Below, piece by piece: positions 16,936-27,725 of a stretch of DNA of 64,000 nt. The notes beneath the pieces are model-generated. The model was not told the origin of the DNA. It saw nothing but the letters and a program-made list of their open reading frames with translations, and ran no database searches. Each line of letters begins with the position of its first letter. The stretch's first letter is position 1. Source of the stretch: Methylophilales bacterium MBRSF5 (lineage in GTDB: Bacteria > Pseudomonadota > Gammaproteobacteria > Burkholderiales > Methylophilaceae); assembly GCA_001044335.1 (NCBI GenBank), contig CP011001.1, positions 620,001-684,000 on the forward strand, in the 5' to 3' direction. Position numbers and translations under genes: made by a program.

Positions 16936-18564
16936 ATGCATAAGTTTTTAGCTCTACTAATTATAAGTCTTGTCGTTGGTTGTAATAATAATCAAAATAT
17001 AGACAAGAATAACTATGACGATCCCACCCTTCCAGAATCTGGAGGTGCATTGACCAATGCAATGATTGGTGAACCTAACAACCTGATTGCGATGATAGCT
17101 GGTGACTCCGCCTCATCTGCGATTGCCGGGCAAATTTTTAACTCTCTATTAAAATATGATGAAAATCTAGGTTTTGAGGGAGACCTGGCCGACAGCTGGA
17201 CAATTTCTGACGATTATAAAAAAATTACATTTAATTTAAAGCAAGATATTAAATGGGCTGATGACGAACCGTTTACATGTGAAGATGTCTTATTTACCTG
17301 GAAGAAAGTCACTGACCCAGATACTAGAACTCCTTACGGTTCTGATTATCAGCTGGTCAATTCAGCCTCATGTGCAAACAATCACATATTTATTGCTGAG
17401 TATGACGAACCTTATGCACCTGCCCTTGAAACATGGGCATCCTTACACATACTCCCAGAACATTTACTAAAAGATGAAAATATTAACGACACCTATTTCT
17501 CATTAAATCCTACAGGAAGCAACTACTATGCTCTAGATGAATGGACAACCGGTCAGCAGGTAAAGCTCAAAACTAACCCTAACTCCATCCATGGTCGACC
17601 GCTTCTAGAAAAAAAGATAACCAGGATCATTCCTGACCTGTCATCCCAATTTATGGAATTGATTGCAGGAAATATTGATCTTATGAACATAAACCCAATT
17701 CAATACTCAAGAGTCTTCCCCAGCCGGTCTGAGTTGAACGATAAAATTAATCTCTATAAAGAAATGGGTAATGGGTATACCTACTTTGGTTTTAATTTAA
17801 AGAAAAAGCCTTTTAATGACGTCAATATCAGAAAAGCGATTAGTTATGCTATCGATAAAGAAGAAATTATCAATGGTGTTTTGCTGGGATTAGGAGAAGA
17901 AATCACCAGTCCATATAAGCCTGGTACATACTGGGAAAATAAGTCGATCAATAAAATTTCTTTTGATGTGAGTAAATCCAGAGAATTGCTTGAAAAATCT
18001 GGTTACCTACTCAATGCAAACAATATCTATGAAAAAGATGGCAAGCCTCTTGCTTTTGAAATTCTGACAAACCAAAACAAGCAACGAGAAATGACTGCAG
18101 TACTAATACAACGACGTCTTCAGGATATAGGCATTGATGTTAGTATCAGAGTTATTGAATGGGCAAGTTTTGTGAACAGGTTTATCAAAACAGGTGAGTT
18201 TGAGGCTGTTGTGTTAGGTTGGAGTCTTTCACTCGATCCAGATCAGTATAGCATCTGGCACTCTTCGCAACAGGGGCCAGGTCAATTCAATTTTATTGGA
18301 TACAACAATCCTAGAGTTGATACCCTTCTTGAAAATGGGAGGAAAGAATTAGACAATGAAAAAAGAAAACAAATCTATGACGAGTTTTCTAAAATTATTT
18401 ATGATGAACAACCTATTATTTACCTTTATGCCGGATACGGCTTAACGGCCATTCATAAAAAAATAAAAGGGGTAAAGAGGATTACTCCACCGGCAGGTGT
18501 CTTTCATAACGATTATGAGTGGTATATCCCGAAGAAATTCAGAAGAAACGAGATGAGCCTCTAA
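16936..18564 (+). CDS. Peptide ABC transporter substrate-binding lipoprotein (SBP family 5)
   Basis: This 542-residue periplasmic binding protein of the OppA/DppA class has a lipoprotein signal ending LVVGC, with Cys16 as the lipidation site. Family motifs include GDLADSWTISDDYK and the later VNIRKAISYAIDKEEI. The ligand (oligopeptide, dipeptide or other) cannot be told. A Shine-Dalgarno-like AAGGA lies ahead of ATG 16936. The two permeases follow directly with 0 and -4 base spacing. The matching ATPase genes are not in the window; the next gene is fabI. Confidence 0.9.
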   Translation: MHKFLALLIISLVVGCNNNQNIDKNNYDDPTLPESGGALTNAMIGEPNNLIAMIAGDSASSAIAGQIFNSLLKYDENLGFEGDLADSWTISDDYKKITFNLKQDIKWADDEPFTCEDVLFTWKKVTDPDTRTPYGSDYQLVNSASCANNHIFIAEYDEPYAPALETWASLHILPEHLLKDENINDTYFSLNPTGSNYYALDEWTTGQQVKLKTNPNSIHGRPLLEKKITRIIPDLSSQFMELIAGNIDLMNINPIQYSRVFPSRSELNDKINLYKEMGNGYTYFGFNLKKKPFNDVNIRKAISYAIDKEEIINGVLLGLGEEITSPYKPGTYWENKSINKISFDVSKSRELLEKSGYLLNANNIYEKDGKPLAFEILTNQNKQREMTAVLIQRRLQDIGIDVSIRVIEWASFVNRFIKTGEFEAVVLGWSLSLDPDQYSIWHSSQQGPGQFNFIGYNNPRVDTLLENGRKELDNEKRKQIYDEFSKIIYDEQPIIYLYAGYGLTAIHKKIKGVKRITPPAGVFHNDYEWYIPKKFRRNEMSL

Positions 18565-19584
18565 ATGTTAAATTATTTGATCAAAAGAATTCTCTGGATG
18601 ATTCCTATGTTAATTGGAATCAGCTTGATATCTTTTTTTATAATGCATTTAGCTCCTGGTGACATAACATCCAATGAGAGTGCATTTAACCCAAAGGCCA
18701 GTGAGGAATCACGACAGAAACTTAGAGAGTTGTACAATCTTGATAAACCTATTATTGTCCAATACGGTTTATGGTTAAAGAGAATTGTTCAGCTAGACTT
18801 TGGTTCGTCATTTGCATCACATCAAAGACCTGTATTATGGGAAAAAAAAGATGAAAATGGCAACATAAAGCCAGGCTTGATTCAAAAAGCACTCCCGATA
18901 ACCCTATTAATTAATCTTTTAACCATACTCCTTATTTTCTCTATTTCTATACTGCTCGGAACAATTGCCGCTATAAAGAAAAATAAGATCCCTGATCGCA
19001 TGATAACTTTGTTTGTCTTTATTGGTTTTGCTATCCCCGGATTTTGGTTAGCATTGATTCTAATGTACTCATTGGGGGTTGTTAATCAGGTATTGCCAAT
19101 CTCAGGATTGCATTCCATTGGATACGAGCAAATGAGTAAGTTAGGCCAAATACTTGATCTTTTAAAACATCTAGCATTGCCTGTATTTATCTCTTGTCTG
19201 AGCGGATTGGCAGGAATTTCACTTTATGTTCGAAACGGGATGATAGAAATTCTTAATCAAGATTTCATTAAAACAGCTCGGGCAAAAGGCCTGTATGAAA
19301 AAAAAGTGATTTTTGTACATACTTTAAAAAACGCCCTACTTCCATTAATTACAATCTTGGGGTTGTCTATTCCCGGTATAATTGGTGGCTCAGTAATTGC
19401 TGAGTCAATCTTTGCTATCCCTGGAATGGGTAAGTTATTTTATGACGCCGTCCTGATGCGTGACTTTCCTGTCGTGATGGGGATACTGACTATTGGTTCG
19501 ATCTTAACCTTGCTAGGTAATCTCATTGCAGATTTAGCTTACGCATGGGCAGATCCAAGAATTCGACGAGGGCTTGCCAAATGA
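18565..19584 (+). CDS. Peptide ABC transporter permease, DppB/OppB type
   Basis: This 339-residue inner-membrane permease has an N-terminal helix (LIKRILWMIPMLIGISLISFF is the first segment region) and five more predicted helices. The cytoplasmic EAA-like loop appears as ARAKGLYEKKVIFVHTLKNA, which contacts the ATPase in this family. It begins directly after the binding-protein stop codon and its TGA overlaps the next permease start. It resembles the DppB/YejB class. The energising ATPase must be encoded elsewhere. Confidence 0.9.
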   Translation: MLNYLIKRILWMIPMLIGISLISFFIMHLAPGDITSNESAFNPKASEESRQKLRELYNLDKPIIVQYGLWLKRIVQLDFGSSFASHQRPVLWEKKDENGNIKPGLIQKALPITLLINLLTILLIFSISILLGTIAAIKKNKIPDRMITLFVFIGFAIPGFWLALILMYSLGVVNQVLPISGLHSIGYEQMSKLGQILDLLKHLALPVFISCLSGLAGISLYVRNGMIEILNQDFIKTARAKGLYEKKVIFVHTLKNALLPLITILGLSIPGIIGGSVIAESIFAIPGMGKLFYDAVLMRDFPVVMGILTIGSILTLLGNLIADLAYAWADPRIRRGLAK

Positions 19585-20393
19585 AAAAGATTATAAAGAA
19601 CCCAATGTCTCTAGCTGGGTTAATTATTATCTCAATAATAGGGATACTTGCTATTTTTGCAGGCTATCTCAGCCCGTTTGATCCAAATTATATTAATATC
19701 AATGCGATCCTTTTACCCCCTGACGGCACCCACTGGATGGGTACTGATGCGCTTGGTCGCGATGTCTTCTCCCGAATGTTGCATGGGGCTCAAATATCAC
19801 TTCTTGTTGGAATTGTCGCGGTTGGAATATCAACCATCATTGGAATTATTCTAGGCTCTGTAGCAGGATATTATCGTGGCATTGCTGATACCATTATTAT
19901 GCGATTGGTGGATGTCATGTTATCGATACCCTCATTTTTTCTTATTCTCGCCGTCATTGCTTTCCTTACTCCCTCCATTTGGAATATCATGATCGTCATC
20001 GGCTTAACTTCCTGGATGGGTGTCACTCGACTGGTAAGGGCGGAATTCTTGAGTTTAAAGGAACGTGATTTTGTGCTCGCAGCTCATACGTTGGGGGCTA
20101 GTGACTTTAGAATTATTCTTACTCACCTATTACCTAACAGCCTAGGTCCAATTATTGTGAGCACCGTCCTGGGTGTTGCCAGTGCTGTATTGGTTGAATC
20201 TGGTCTAAGCTTCCTCGGGCTTGGAGTTCAGGCACCTACAGCCTCATGGGGAAACATATTGACTGACGGAAAGGAGTACATCCAATTTGCTTGGTGGCTG
20301 TCATTGTTTCCTGGACTTGCTATATTAATTACCGTATTGGGTTATAATCTACTCGGGGAGGGTCTTAGAGATAACTTCGACCAGAATACGTAA
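19581..20393 (+). CDS. Peptide ABC transporter permease, DppC/OppC type
   Basis: This 270-residue inner-membrane permease is the second half of the channel. Near its N-terminus is the typical FDPNYIN...[13 protein letters not shown] segment, and later the EAA-type loop with [19 protein letters not shown] chose ATG 19581, which overlaps the previous stop (ATGA). The longer reading frame starting at 19545 lies inside the upstream permease and lacks family similarity. fabI follows 20 bases later with its own Shine-Dalgarno and may be co-transcribed. Confidence 0.9.
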   Translation: MKKIIKNPMSLAGLIIISIIGILAIFAGYLSPFDPNYININAILLPPDGTHWMGTDALGRDVFSRMLHGAQISLLVGIVAVGISTIIGIILGSVAGYYRGIADTIIMRLVDVMLSIPSFFLILAVIAFLTPSIWNIMIVIGLTSWMGVTRLVRAEFLSLKERDFVLAAHTLGASDFRIILTHLLPNSLGPIIVSTVLGVASAVLVESGLSFLGLGVQAPTASWGNILTDGKEYIQFAWWLSLFPGLAILITVLGYNLLGEGLRDNFDQNT

Positions 20394-20413
20394 CAGATAT
20401 ATACGAGGTATCC

Positions 20414-21196
20414 ATGTCTTTTTTAAAAAACAAACGTGCGCTTATTTTAGGTTTATTGAGTGATCGATCCATCGCTTACGGTATTGCTAATGCAATGCAC
20501 CAACAAGGGGCTGAGTTAGCCTTCACGCATCAAATAGATAAACATGAACAACGAGTCCAGAAATTAGCAGCAAATTTTAATTCAAATATTGTATTACCCT
20601 GTGACGTGTCAGATGATGATCAAATCAATAATCTATTTGATCTATTAAAAAAACATTGGGATCATTTTGATATCCTAGTTCACTCCATTGCATTTGTTCC
20701 AAAGGATGCATTGCAGGGAGACTTTGTTGAAAACACATCAAGAGAAAATTTTCGCATAGCTCACGATGTTAGCTCATATAGCTTTACCGCCCTAGCTAAG
20801 GCAGCTTTACCGATGCTGTCAAGCGATGCGAGCTTACTCACAATAAGTTATCTTGGTGCTGAAAGAACAATGCCTAACTATAATGTGATGGGTTTAGCAA
20901 AAGCCAGTTTAGAAGCTAACGTACGCTATATGTCTCAAAGTCTAGGTCCAAAAGGGATTCGGGTGAATGCTGTGTCAGCAGGTCCGATAAAAACTTTAGC
21001 CGCGTCCGGTATTTCTGACTTTGACAAAATGTATTCATTTAACGAGAAACATGCCTCGTTAAGAAGAAATGTGACCATAGATGAAGTGGGTAATGCGGCA
21101 GCATTTCTCTGCAGTGACCTCGCAAGCGGAATCACTGGTGAGGTAACTTATGTGGATGGTGGTATGAATATCACTGCCGCTGGGGCAATCGAATAG
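20414..21196 (+). CDS. fabI: Enoyl-[acyl-carrier-protein] reductase (NADH) FabI
   Basis: FabI catalyses the last reduction of each fatty-acid elongation cycle. The 260-residue SDR-fold protein starts with the NAD-binding segment [13 protein letters not shown]. The catalytic pair is Tyr156 and Lys163 (YNVMGLAK), and [12 protein letters not shown] is the substrate-binding loop. Length and spacing match the E. coli enzyme. A GAGGT Shine-Dalgarno precedes the ATG. It converges with ppiD with 3 bases between the stop codons. Confidence 0.96.
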   Translation: MSFLKNKRALILGLLSDRSIAYGIANAMHQQGAELAFTHQIDKHEQRVQKLAANFNSNIVLPCDVSDDDQINNLFDLLKKHWDHFDILVHSIAFVPKDALQGDFVENTSRENFRIAHDVSSYSFTALAKAALPMLSSDASLLTISYLGAERTMPNYNVMGLAKASLEANVRYMSQSLGPKGIRVNAVSAGPIKTLAASGISDFDKMYSFNEKHASLRRNVTIDEVGNAAAFLCSDLASGITGEVTYVDGGMNITAAGAIE

Positions 21197-21199
21197 ATT

Positions 21200-23083
21200 C
21201 TACTGAGCAAATTGAAGAAACTTAGAGTTGATTTTCACTTTTGATTCAGCTCTTAAATCTTCAACATAAGATTTCTCAATCTCTTTTTCAATGGCAGCCA
21301 TAAACTCTTCATTGAAGAACTCAACATCTTCTTCTAAGATACTTTCTGAGTCGACTTTATCTAACTTAATAACCATAAATTCGCCTTTGGGGTCGTAGAT
21401 TCCAGAGTAAATTGGTAAATTAGAAGAATTCATTTTAAATATCTCTTCAGCAATCACATCAGACAAACCTTGCTTATCAGACCTATCAATGGTTAATTCG
21501 TCAATCCATTTTGGCTCTTTCGCAGAACCATCTTGAAGTCCTTCAACCAATTTATTACCATCATTAATTAAATTTTCTTGTGAGTTTCTTTTCGTTAAGA
21601 AAGTTTTGATCTCGTCTTTAACATCGTCCAATGCCTGAGCCTCAGACTCTCTAAAGTCTACAACCCTAGCCGAAACGAGATTGTTGGGTGAGACTTCAAT
21701 AGCTGGAGTATTAAATTTGCTGTCAATGATGGTTTGATCAAAAACGGCCTCAGCAAAGACAGGGTTATTGAAGAAGTTTTCAGCATCAGCCTTTGACATC
21801 CATGGGCTTTGTTGAACATCAAGGTTATATTTTTTTATAACTGGATCTAAGGACTCTTTCTGTTCGTATACGATATTACTAAAATCTTCAGCATTGGTAT
21901 TGTAAATTTCCAGGGCTTTCCCGTATAGCAGCTCACCTTTTACTTGAGCTTTAACATCTTTGTATGATACTTGATCACCTTTGACATCATCAAGACGAAT
22001 GATATGAAAACCAAAATCTGTTCTAACTAAATCAGAAATCTCGCCTTTATTTAATGTAAAAGCAGACTCTTCAAACTCCTTGACCATCACCCCTCTTTTA
22101 AAGAACCCAAGCGATCCACCATTTTTGGCTGACTCAGGATCTTGTGATAAATCTTTAGCGTACTCCTCAAACTTCTTCGGATCTTTCTTTAAATCCTTTA
22201 ATACATCTGAAGCTTTTTGCCTGACTTTCTCGACCTCTTCATCAGACTGAGATGCGTCAGCCATAAAAAGGATGTGGCTTGCAGAACGCTCTTCGTCGCC
22301 TTCATAGTTTTGCTTATTAAACTCATAAAACTCTTTTACTTCTTCATCTGTCACATTCACATTAGGAACAATATTAGCAACGGAATAAACAACAAATTCG
22401 ATTTTGACTTGATCAGGTCGGATAAATGAATCGGTGTTGGCTTCATAAAACTCTTTAATCTCATCATCCGATACTTTAATTTTATCTTCATAGTCAAGCA
22501 GTAACATATCATAGAGCTTGACATGTCTTTTTTGATAGGCAATCTTAGCTATCTCTTCAATATTTTTTTTAGGGAAATAAGTCAAATTAGCTAAAGTACC
22601 TTGTATCTGCTGTGTTGCCATATCGCCACGAATTTGTTGCTCTAATTTCTTTGGTGTCAGACCATTATATTGAACAATTTGATCATACCTATCCTGTGAA
22701 AACTTGCCATTTTCTTGGAAGTCAGGCATTCCTACGATATACGTCGAGAGTTGGTCGTCAGAAATACGGAAATTATATTTATCGACTGCTGACTTGATTA
22801 GTTGACTATCAACCAAAGAGTCAATCACACTTTTTCTAAATTCTGGCGATTCAAGTATTGAGCGATCCTGACCTTCAGCATCAAGCCTTTCTTGAAGAAC
22901 CATCATGGAGCGCTGAAAATCCTGTGCCGTAATCTCAAAATTGTTTACTGAGGCTACTGTAACATTTGAGCCCATTGAGTTGAGGTAAGAGTCAATACCA
23001 AAAAGAGCAAAAGGAACAACAATGATAGCCAATACCACCTTAGCCCATTTTTTTTCTAAACCATTTCTAATAGTTTCTAACAT
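21200..23083 (-). CDS. ppiD: Periplasmic folding chaperone / peptidyl-prolyl isomerase PpiD
   Basis: PpiD is anchored in the inner membrane and helps newly exported proteins fold near the Sec translocon. The 627-residue protein has one N-terminal membrane helix (about 14-33), a SurA-like N-terminal chaperone domain to about 200, one parvulin domain at about 260-355 ([11 protein letters not shown] to GFHIIRLDD), and a long C-terminal segment. An AGAAGGT Shine-Dalgarno precedes the ATG. The order tig-clpP-clpX-lon-tRNAs-ppiD is the standard quality-control cluster, with the two tRNA genes inserted here. Confidence 0.92.
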   Translation of the reverse strand: MLETIRNGLEKKWAKVVLAIIVVPFALFGIDSYLNSMGSNVTVASVNNFEITAQDFQRSMMVLQERLDAEGQDRSILESPEFRKSVIDSLVDSQLIKSAVDKYNFRISDDQLSTYIVGMPDFQENGKFSQDRYDQIVQYNGLTPKKLEQQIRGDMATQQIQGTLANLTYFPKKNIEEIAKIAYQKRHVKLYDMLLLDYEDKIKVSDDEIKEFYEANTDSFIRPDQVKIEFVVYSVANIVPNVNVTDEEVKEFYEFNKQNYEGDEERSASHILFMADASQSDEEVEKVRQKASDVLKDLKKDPKKFEEYAKDLSQDPESAKNGGSLGFFKRGVMVKEFEESAFTLNKGEISDLVRTDFGFHIIRLDDVKGDQVSYKDVKAQVKGELLYGKALEIYNTNAEDFSNIVYEQKESLDPVIKKYNLDVQQSPWMSKADAENFFNNPVFAEAVFDQTIIDSKFNTPAIEVSPNNLVSARVVDFRESEAQALDDVKDEIKTFLTKRNSQENLINDGNKLVEGLQDGSAKEPKWIDELTIDRSDKQGLSDVIAEEIFKMNSSNLPIYSGIYDPKGEFMVIKLDKVDSESILEEDVEFFNEEFMAAIEKEIEKSYVEDLRAESKVKINSKFLQFAQ

Positions 23084-23123
23084 GATTTTTATGACCTTCT
23101 TGCTTCAAAAAGTTCTAAAAAGT

Positions 23124-23200
23124 TGGCGGAGTGGACGGGACTCGAACCCGCGACCCCCGGCGTGACAGGCCGGTATTCTAACCAACTGAACTACCACTCC
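23124..23200 (-). tRNA. tRNA-Asp (anticodon GUC)
   Basis: Minus-strand cloverleaf of 77 bases. The acceptor stem GGAGTGG pairs with CCACTCC, the anticodon loop reads CCTGTCACG with GTC, and the T-loop is GGTTCGAGTCC. A 3' CCA is encoded at 23126-23124. It lies 7 bases after tRNA-Val and both are between lon and ppiD on the same strand, so co-transcription is likely. Confidence 0.98.
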
Positions 23201-23206
23201 TTATTT

Positions 23207-23282
23207 TGGTGGGTGCTGACGGGGTCGAACCGCCGACATTCGCCTTGTAAGGGCGACGCTCTACCAGCTGAGCTAAGCACCC
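23207..23282 (-). tRNA. tRNA-Val (anticodon UAC)
   Basis: Minus-strand cloverleaf of 76 bases. The acceptor stem is GGGTGCT with a matching 3' strand, the anticodon loop is CCTTACAAG with TAC, and the T-loop is GGTTCGACCCC. The 3' CCA is encoded. It is the first of the tRNA-Val/tRNA-Asp pair downstream of lon. Confidence 0.98.
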
Positions 23283-23339
23283 AAAATAATATCGAGGACG
23301 CCATTCTACAATAAGAAATAAGGAAATGCTAGCTTAAAT

Positions 23340-25748
23340 TTAATGTGCGATAGATTTATCGATTTTATCTAAATGATTCTTTGAGGCTGTCTTTTTTGCC
23401 ACTCTTGTTTTGTTTACTTTTACGTTTTCAGGGTCTTTAGTTAAAGCAATTTTCAACACTTCATCGATTGTTTTTACAGGTATAACTTCAACTTTTTTTA
23501 ACACCTCTTGAGAAATATCAGTAAGATCCTTTGTATTGAGGTGTGGGATAATCACCTTTTTGATTCCACCGCGGTGGGCTGCTAATAATTTTTCTTTTAA
23601 ACCACCAATAGGAAGAACTTCTCCTCTTAAAGTAATTTCACCTGTCATTGCGACATCTGCTCGTACAGGAATACCAGTTAAAGATGAAATGATTCCTGTG
23701 GTCATACCAATACCTGCGCTAGGTCCATCTTTTGGCGTAGCAGCTTCTGGTAAGTGGATATGAAAATCATTCTTCTCATAGAACTCTTCAGAGATATGGA
23801 GCTTCTTAGATCGACTACGAACAACGCTTAGTGCCGCATGAATGGATTCTTTCATTACATCGCCGAGCTTACCAGTAAGGTTTATTTTTCCTTTACCTGG
23901 CATAATTACTGACTCGATTGTTAATAACTCTCCGCCCACTTGTGTCCAAGCTAAACCTGTAACCTGACCAACCTGACTTTTTTTCGAGGCCAATCCGATG
24001 TCATAAATTTTAACACCTAAGAAATCATGAACATTTTTTGCCGTCACTGATATTTTTTTCAGTTTTCTCTTAGTAAGTAACTGTCTAACAGATTTTCTAC
24101 AGATTTTTGCGATTTCCTGCTCCAACCTTCTTACTCCAGCTTCGCGAGTGTAAAACTGAATGATGCTTTTTACAGCTGACTGAGCAATATTCAATTCACT
24201 TCTTTTTAAGCCATGTGCCTTAAGTTGTTTAGGCACTAAATGCGTGAGTGCGATATCAATTTTTTCTTGCTCTGTGTAACCAGGTAATCGAATAATCTCC
24301 ATACGATCCAGAAGCGGTTCAGGAATATTTAATGTATTGGCAGTAGCCACAAACATGACGTCTGATAGGTCATATTCTACTTCTGCATAGTGATCAATAA
24401 AGGTATGGTTTTGTTCTGGATCTAAAACTTCAAGTAGAGCTGATGATGGATCTCCTCTAAAATCCTGACCCATTTTATCCACTTCATCCAGAAGAAATAG
24501 TGGATTATTAACAGCAACTTTGGTCATATTTTGCAATACTTTTCCAGGCATCGATCCGATATATGTTTTTCGGTGGCCTCGAATTTCTGATTCATCACGA
24601 ACTCCACCTAAAGCCATTCTTATAAATTTTCTATTTACTGCTTTAGCAATGCTTTGACCAAGCGAGGTTTTACCAACACCAGGGGGACCAACAAGACAAA
24701 GGATTGGGGATTTGACCTTATCAACTCGTTGTTGTACTGCTAAATACTCAATAATTCTTTCTTTCACTTTATCAAGGCCATGATGATCGGTATCTAGAAT
24801 TGTTTCTGCATCCTTTAGACTTGAATTGATTTTTGTTTTACTCGACCATGGAAGGTTGATCAAGGTCTCTATATAGGTTCTCACCACTGATGCCTCTGCA
24901 GACATTGGAGACATCATTTTCAACTTTCTTAGCTCACCCAATGCTTTATCCTGTGCTTCTTTGGACATTCCAACGGTGTTAATTTTTTTCTCTAATTCAT
25001 CGAATTCAGCTGTTTCATCTTGTTCGCCAAGCTCTTTTTGAATCGCTTTGACTTGCTCATTAAGGTAGTACTCCCTTTGAGATTTTTCCATCTGACGTTT
25101 AACACGCCCTCTGATTCTTTTCTCCACCTGAAGGATGTCAAGCTCAGCCTCAAGGAGTGACAATAAAAGATCAAGCCTTTCGCGAACATTTATCGTCTCA
25201 AGTAATTTTTGTTTATCTTGCAACTTGAGGTTTAAATTTGCTGCAATTGAATCAGCCATACGTCCAGGCTCTTCAATTGATGATAAGGTTGTCAGCAACT
25301 CAGGTGGGATCTTCTTATTAAGCTTCACATATTGATCAAACTGAGAATACAACGTCCGCATCAATGCGATCGATTTCTTATCCTTCACTTCACGAGATTT
25401 AATCACCTTAGACTCAGCAGACCAAAATTCACCAGAATCGTAAAACTTAGTTAATTGAATTCTCTCAACACCTTCCACAAGAACTTTAACCGTTCCATCA
25501 GGAAGCTTTAACATTTGTAAGATCGTTGCCAAGGTTCCGATTTCAAATAAATCTTTAACATCTGGGTCATCCTTGTTAGCTGATTTTTGAGCGACTAGCA
25601 ATATCTGCTTATCTCCATTATTTGCTTTTTCAATCGCTTTAATTGATTTATCGCGCCCAACGAACAAGGGAATGACAAGCTGAGGATAAACAACAACATC
25701 TCTTAAGGGTAACAAGGGGGTTATAGGATTGATTTTTTCTTGAGCCAT
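23340..25748 (-). CDS. lon: ATP-dependent protease Lon
   Basis: Lon is a cytoplasmic AAA+ serine protease that degrades misfolded and regulatory proteins. The 802-residue protein has an N-terminal substrate-binding domain (about 10-205), an AAA+ module with Walker A GPPGVGKTS near residue 355, and a C-terminal protease domain. The nucleophile is Ser677 in DGPSAGIG, with its Lys partner about 43 residues later in the GGIKKVIIP region. It lies downstream of clpX with a gap of about 75 bases that shows no clear terminator. The Lys-rich tail after about 780 is variable. Confidence 0.97.
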   Translation of the reverse strand: MAQEKINPITPLLPLRDVVVYPQLVIPLFVGRDKSIKAIEKANNGDKQILLVAQKSANKDDPDVKDLFEIGTLATILQMLKLPDGTVKVLVEGVERIQLTKFYDSGEFWSAESKVIKSREVKDKKSIALMRTLYSQFDQYVKLNKKIPPELLTTLSSIEEPGRMADSIAANLNLKLQDKQKLLETINVRERLDLLLSLLEAELDILQVEKRIRGRVKRQMEKSQREYYLNEQVKAIQKELGEQDETAEFDELEKKINTVGMSKEAQDKALGELRKLKMMSPMSAEASVVRTYIETLINLPWSSKTKINSSLKDAETILDTDHHGLDKVKERIIEYLAVQQRVDKVKSPILCLVGPPGVGKTSLGQSIAKAVNRKFIRMALGGVRDESEIRGHRKTYIGSMPGKVLQNMTKVAVNNPLFLLDEVDKMGQDFRGDPSSALLEVLDPEQNHTFIDHYAEVEYDLSDVMFVATANTLNIPEPLLDRMEIIRLPGYTEQEKIDIALTHLVPKQLKAHGLKRSELNIAQSAVKSIIQFYTREAGVRRLEQEIAKICRKSVRQLLTKRKLKKISVTAKNVHDFLGVKIYDIGLASKKSQVGQVTGLAWTQVGGELLTIESVIMPGKGKINLTGKLGDVMKESIHAALSVVRSRSKKLHISEEFYEKNDFHIHLPEAATPKDGPSAGIGMTTGIISSLTGIPVRADVAMTGEITLRGEVLPIGGLKEKLLAAHRGGIKKVIIPHLNTKDLTDISQEVLKKVEVIPVKTIDEVLKIALTKDPENVKVNKTRVAKKTASKNHLDKIDKSIAH

Positions 25749-25823
25749 ATTCGATCTATTAAATAATTTATTCTTAATATTTATTATGAGGGCTAATCAG
25801 AATAATTCAAGGAATTAATAGAA

Positions 25824-27080
25824 TTATTGATTAATTTTCTTTTGATCTGAGTAGATTAAAATTGGTTTGTTGTTTTCAGTGATCGTTTTTTCGTCAATGA
25901 TTACTTTTTCAATTGTTTTATCAGATGGAATATCAAACATAACATCCTGAAGAGTTTCTTCTAAAATCGATCTAAGTCCACGAGCCCCAGTGTTTCGGTC
26001 TAGGGCTTTTTTTGCAATGTGAATTAATGCCTGGTCTCTGAATTCTAGCTCCACCCCTTCAATTTCAAAGAGTTTCTTATACTGTTTAATCAGTGCATTT
26101 TTAGGCTCTATGAGAATTTTTGTTAACACATCAATATCAAGTGGCTCTAGTGCAGAGATAACCGGTAAACGTCCGATAAACTCTGGAATTAGACCAAATT
26201 TAACCAAGTCTTCAGATTCAGTTTCTTTTAAAAGTTGGTATGTGGTTCTGCTGTCATTCTTTGAGGCTACATTTGCTCCAAAACCTATACTATTGCTTTC
26301 CAATCTTCTTTGAATGACTTTTTCAAGACCGTCAAATGCTCCACCACAGATAAACAGAATGTTAGATGTATCAATTTGCACAAATTCTTGATTAGGATGC
26401 TTTCTACCGCCCTGAGGAGGAACGGAGGCTACAGTACCCTCAATTAATTTTAATAAAGCTTGCTGCACACCTTCACCTGAAACATCTCGAGTTATCGAAG
26501 GATTGTCTGATTTTCTGGATATCTTATCAACCTCATCAATATAAATGATTCCCTTTTGAGCCTTGCTGACATCGTAATCACATTTTTGCAATAATTTTTG
26601 CATAATGTTTTCAACGTCTTCGCCAACATAGCCCGCTTCAGTTAATGTTGTTGCATCAGCGATGACAAAAGGAACATTCAGGAATGAGGCTAAGGATTGT
26701 GCTAATAATGTCTTACCAGATCCAGTCGGTCCAATTAAGAGAATATTGCTTTTAGCAATTTTTATATCATCATCACTGTGATTACCGAGTCTTTTATAAT
26801 GATTGTAGACAGCGACTGACAATGATTTTTTCGCATGGTTTTGACCGATAATATGATGATTTAGTTGATCAAAGATTTCTTGAGGCTTAGGAATGTAGTC
26901 AGTATCAACAGATTGTTTTGAGTCAGCAGCTTTTATTTCTTCTTTAATAATGTCGGTGCAAAGATCAATACACTCATCACAAATAAAAACTGATGGGCCA
27001 GCTATTAGTTTTTTTACCTCGTGCTGATTTTTTCCGCAGAAGGAACAAAACAATGACTTATCTTTATCCTGGTCACTCAT
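25824..27080 (-). CDS. clpX: ATP-dependent Clp protease ATP-binding subunit ClpX
   Basis: ClpX unfolds tagged substrates and feeds them to ClpP. The 418-residue protein has an N-terminal C4 zinc domain (Cys12, Cys15, Cys34, Cys37), Walker A GPTGSGKT near residue 115, Walker [10 protein letters not shown], and an LGF-equivalent loop region IGFGAN near 265. It sits 21 bases downstream of clpP on the same strand. The domain set and length match the E. coli protein. Confidence 0.97.
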   Translation of the reverse strand: MSDQDKDKSLFCSFCGKNQHEVKKLIAGPSVFICDECIDLCTDIIKEEIKAADSKQSVDTDYIPKPQEIFDQLNHHIIGQNHAKKSLSVAVYNHYKRLGNHSDDDIKIAKSNILLIGPTGSGKTLLAQSLASFLNVPFVIADATTLTEAGYVGEDVENIMQKLLQKCDYDVSKAQKGIIYIDEVDKISRKSDNPSITRDVSGEGVQQALLKLIEGTVASVPPQGGRKHPNQEFVQIDTSNILFICGGAFDGLEKVIQRRLESNSIGFGANVASKNDSRTTYQLLKETESEDLVKFGLIPEFIGRLPVISALEPLDIDVLTKILIEPKNALIKQYKKLFEIEGVELEFRDQALIHIAKKALDRNTGARGLRSILEETLQDVMFDIPSDKTIEKVIIDEKTITENNKPILIYSDQKKINQ

Positions 27081-27101
27081 ATCTGAATATACCTAAATAA
27101 A

Positions 27102-27725
27102 TTATCTTTCGTTAATGACTTTGTCCACAAGACCGTATTTTACCGCATCCTCAGAACTCATAAAGTTATCTCTGTCTGTATCTTTCGAAATCGTCTTGAT
27201 GTCTTGACCCGTATGATGAGATAAGATTCTATTTAACTTATCTTTAAGGTAAAGAATTTCTTTTGCATGTATTTCAATATCTGAAGCCTGACCTTGAAAT
27301 CCACCTAATGGCTGATGAATCATGACTCTTGAATTTGGAAGACAGAAACGCTTGTCTTTTGCTCCAGCCGTTAATAAAAGTGCTCCCATGCTGGCAGCTT
27401 GTCCAATACATAAAGTGCTCACATCAGGCTTGATAAATTGCATGGTGTCATAGATTGCCATGCCAGCGGTCACTGAACCCCCTGGAGAATTAATATATAA
27501 GGAAATGTCTTTATCTGGATTCTCAGCCTCTAAAAAAAGTAACTGAGCCACAACAAGGTTGGCAGTCATATCATCAACCGGTCCAACCAAAAAGACTACT
27601 CTTTCTTTTAATAATCTTGAGTAGATGTCATAGGATCTCTCCCCTCTGCCGCTTTGCTCAACGACCATTGGAATATATCCTAGTCCCACAGGTGAATTGG
27701 ATGTTGAGAATTTATCAGATGCCAT
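27102..27725 (-). CDS. clpP: ATP-dependent Clp protease proteolytic subunit ClpP
   Basis: ClpP is the tetradecameric serine protease that partners ClpX. The 207-residue protein has the catalytic triad Ser112 (GQAASMG), His137 (MIHQPLGG) and Asp186 (DTDRDNFMS). A short N-terminal propeptide is likely, with YIPMVVEQS at the mature start as in E. coli. The ATG overlaps the tig stop by one base. tig, clpP and clpX act together on new or misfolded chains, and the overlap suggests coupled expression. Confidence 0.97.
   Translation of the reverse strand: MASDKFSTSNSPVGLGYIPMVVEQSGRGERSYDIYSRLLKERVVFLVGPVDDMTANLVVAQLLFLEAENPDKDISLYINSPGGSVTAGMAIYDTMQFIKPDVSTLCIGQAASMGALLLTAGAKDKRFCLPNSRVMIHQPLGGFQGQASDIEIHAKEILYLKDKLNRILSHHTGQDIKTISKDTDRDNFMSSEDAVKYGLVDKVINER

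Noticed and set aside
25749-25823. Terminator between clpX and lon
   Set aside because: The gap is AT-rich, but I found no stem with G-C pairs followed by a T run.
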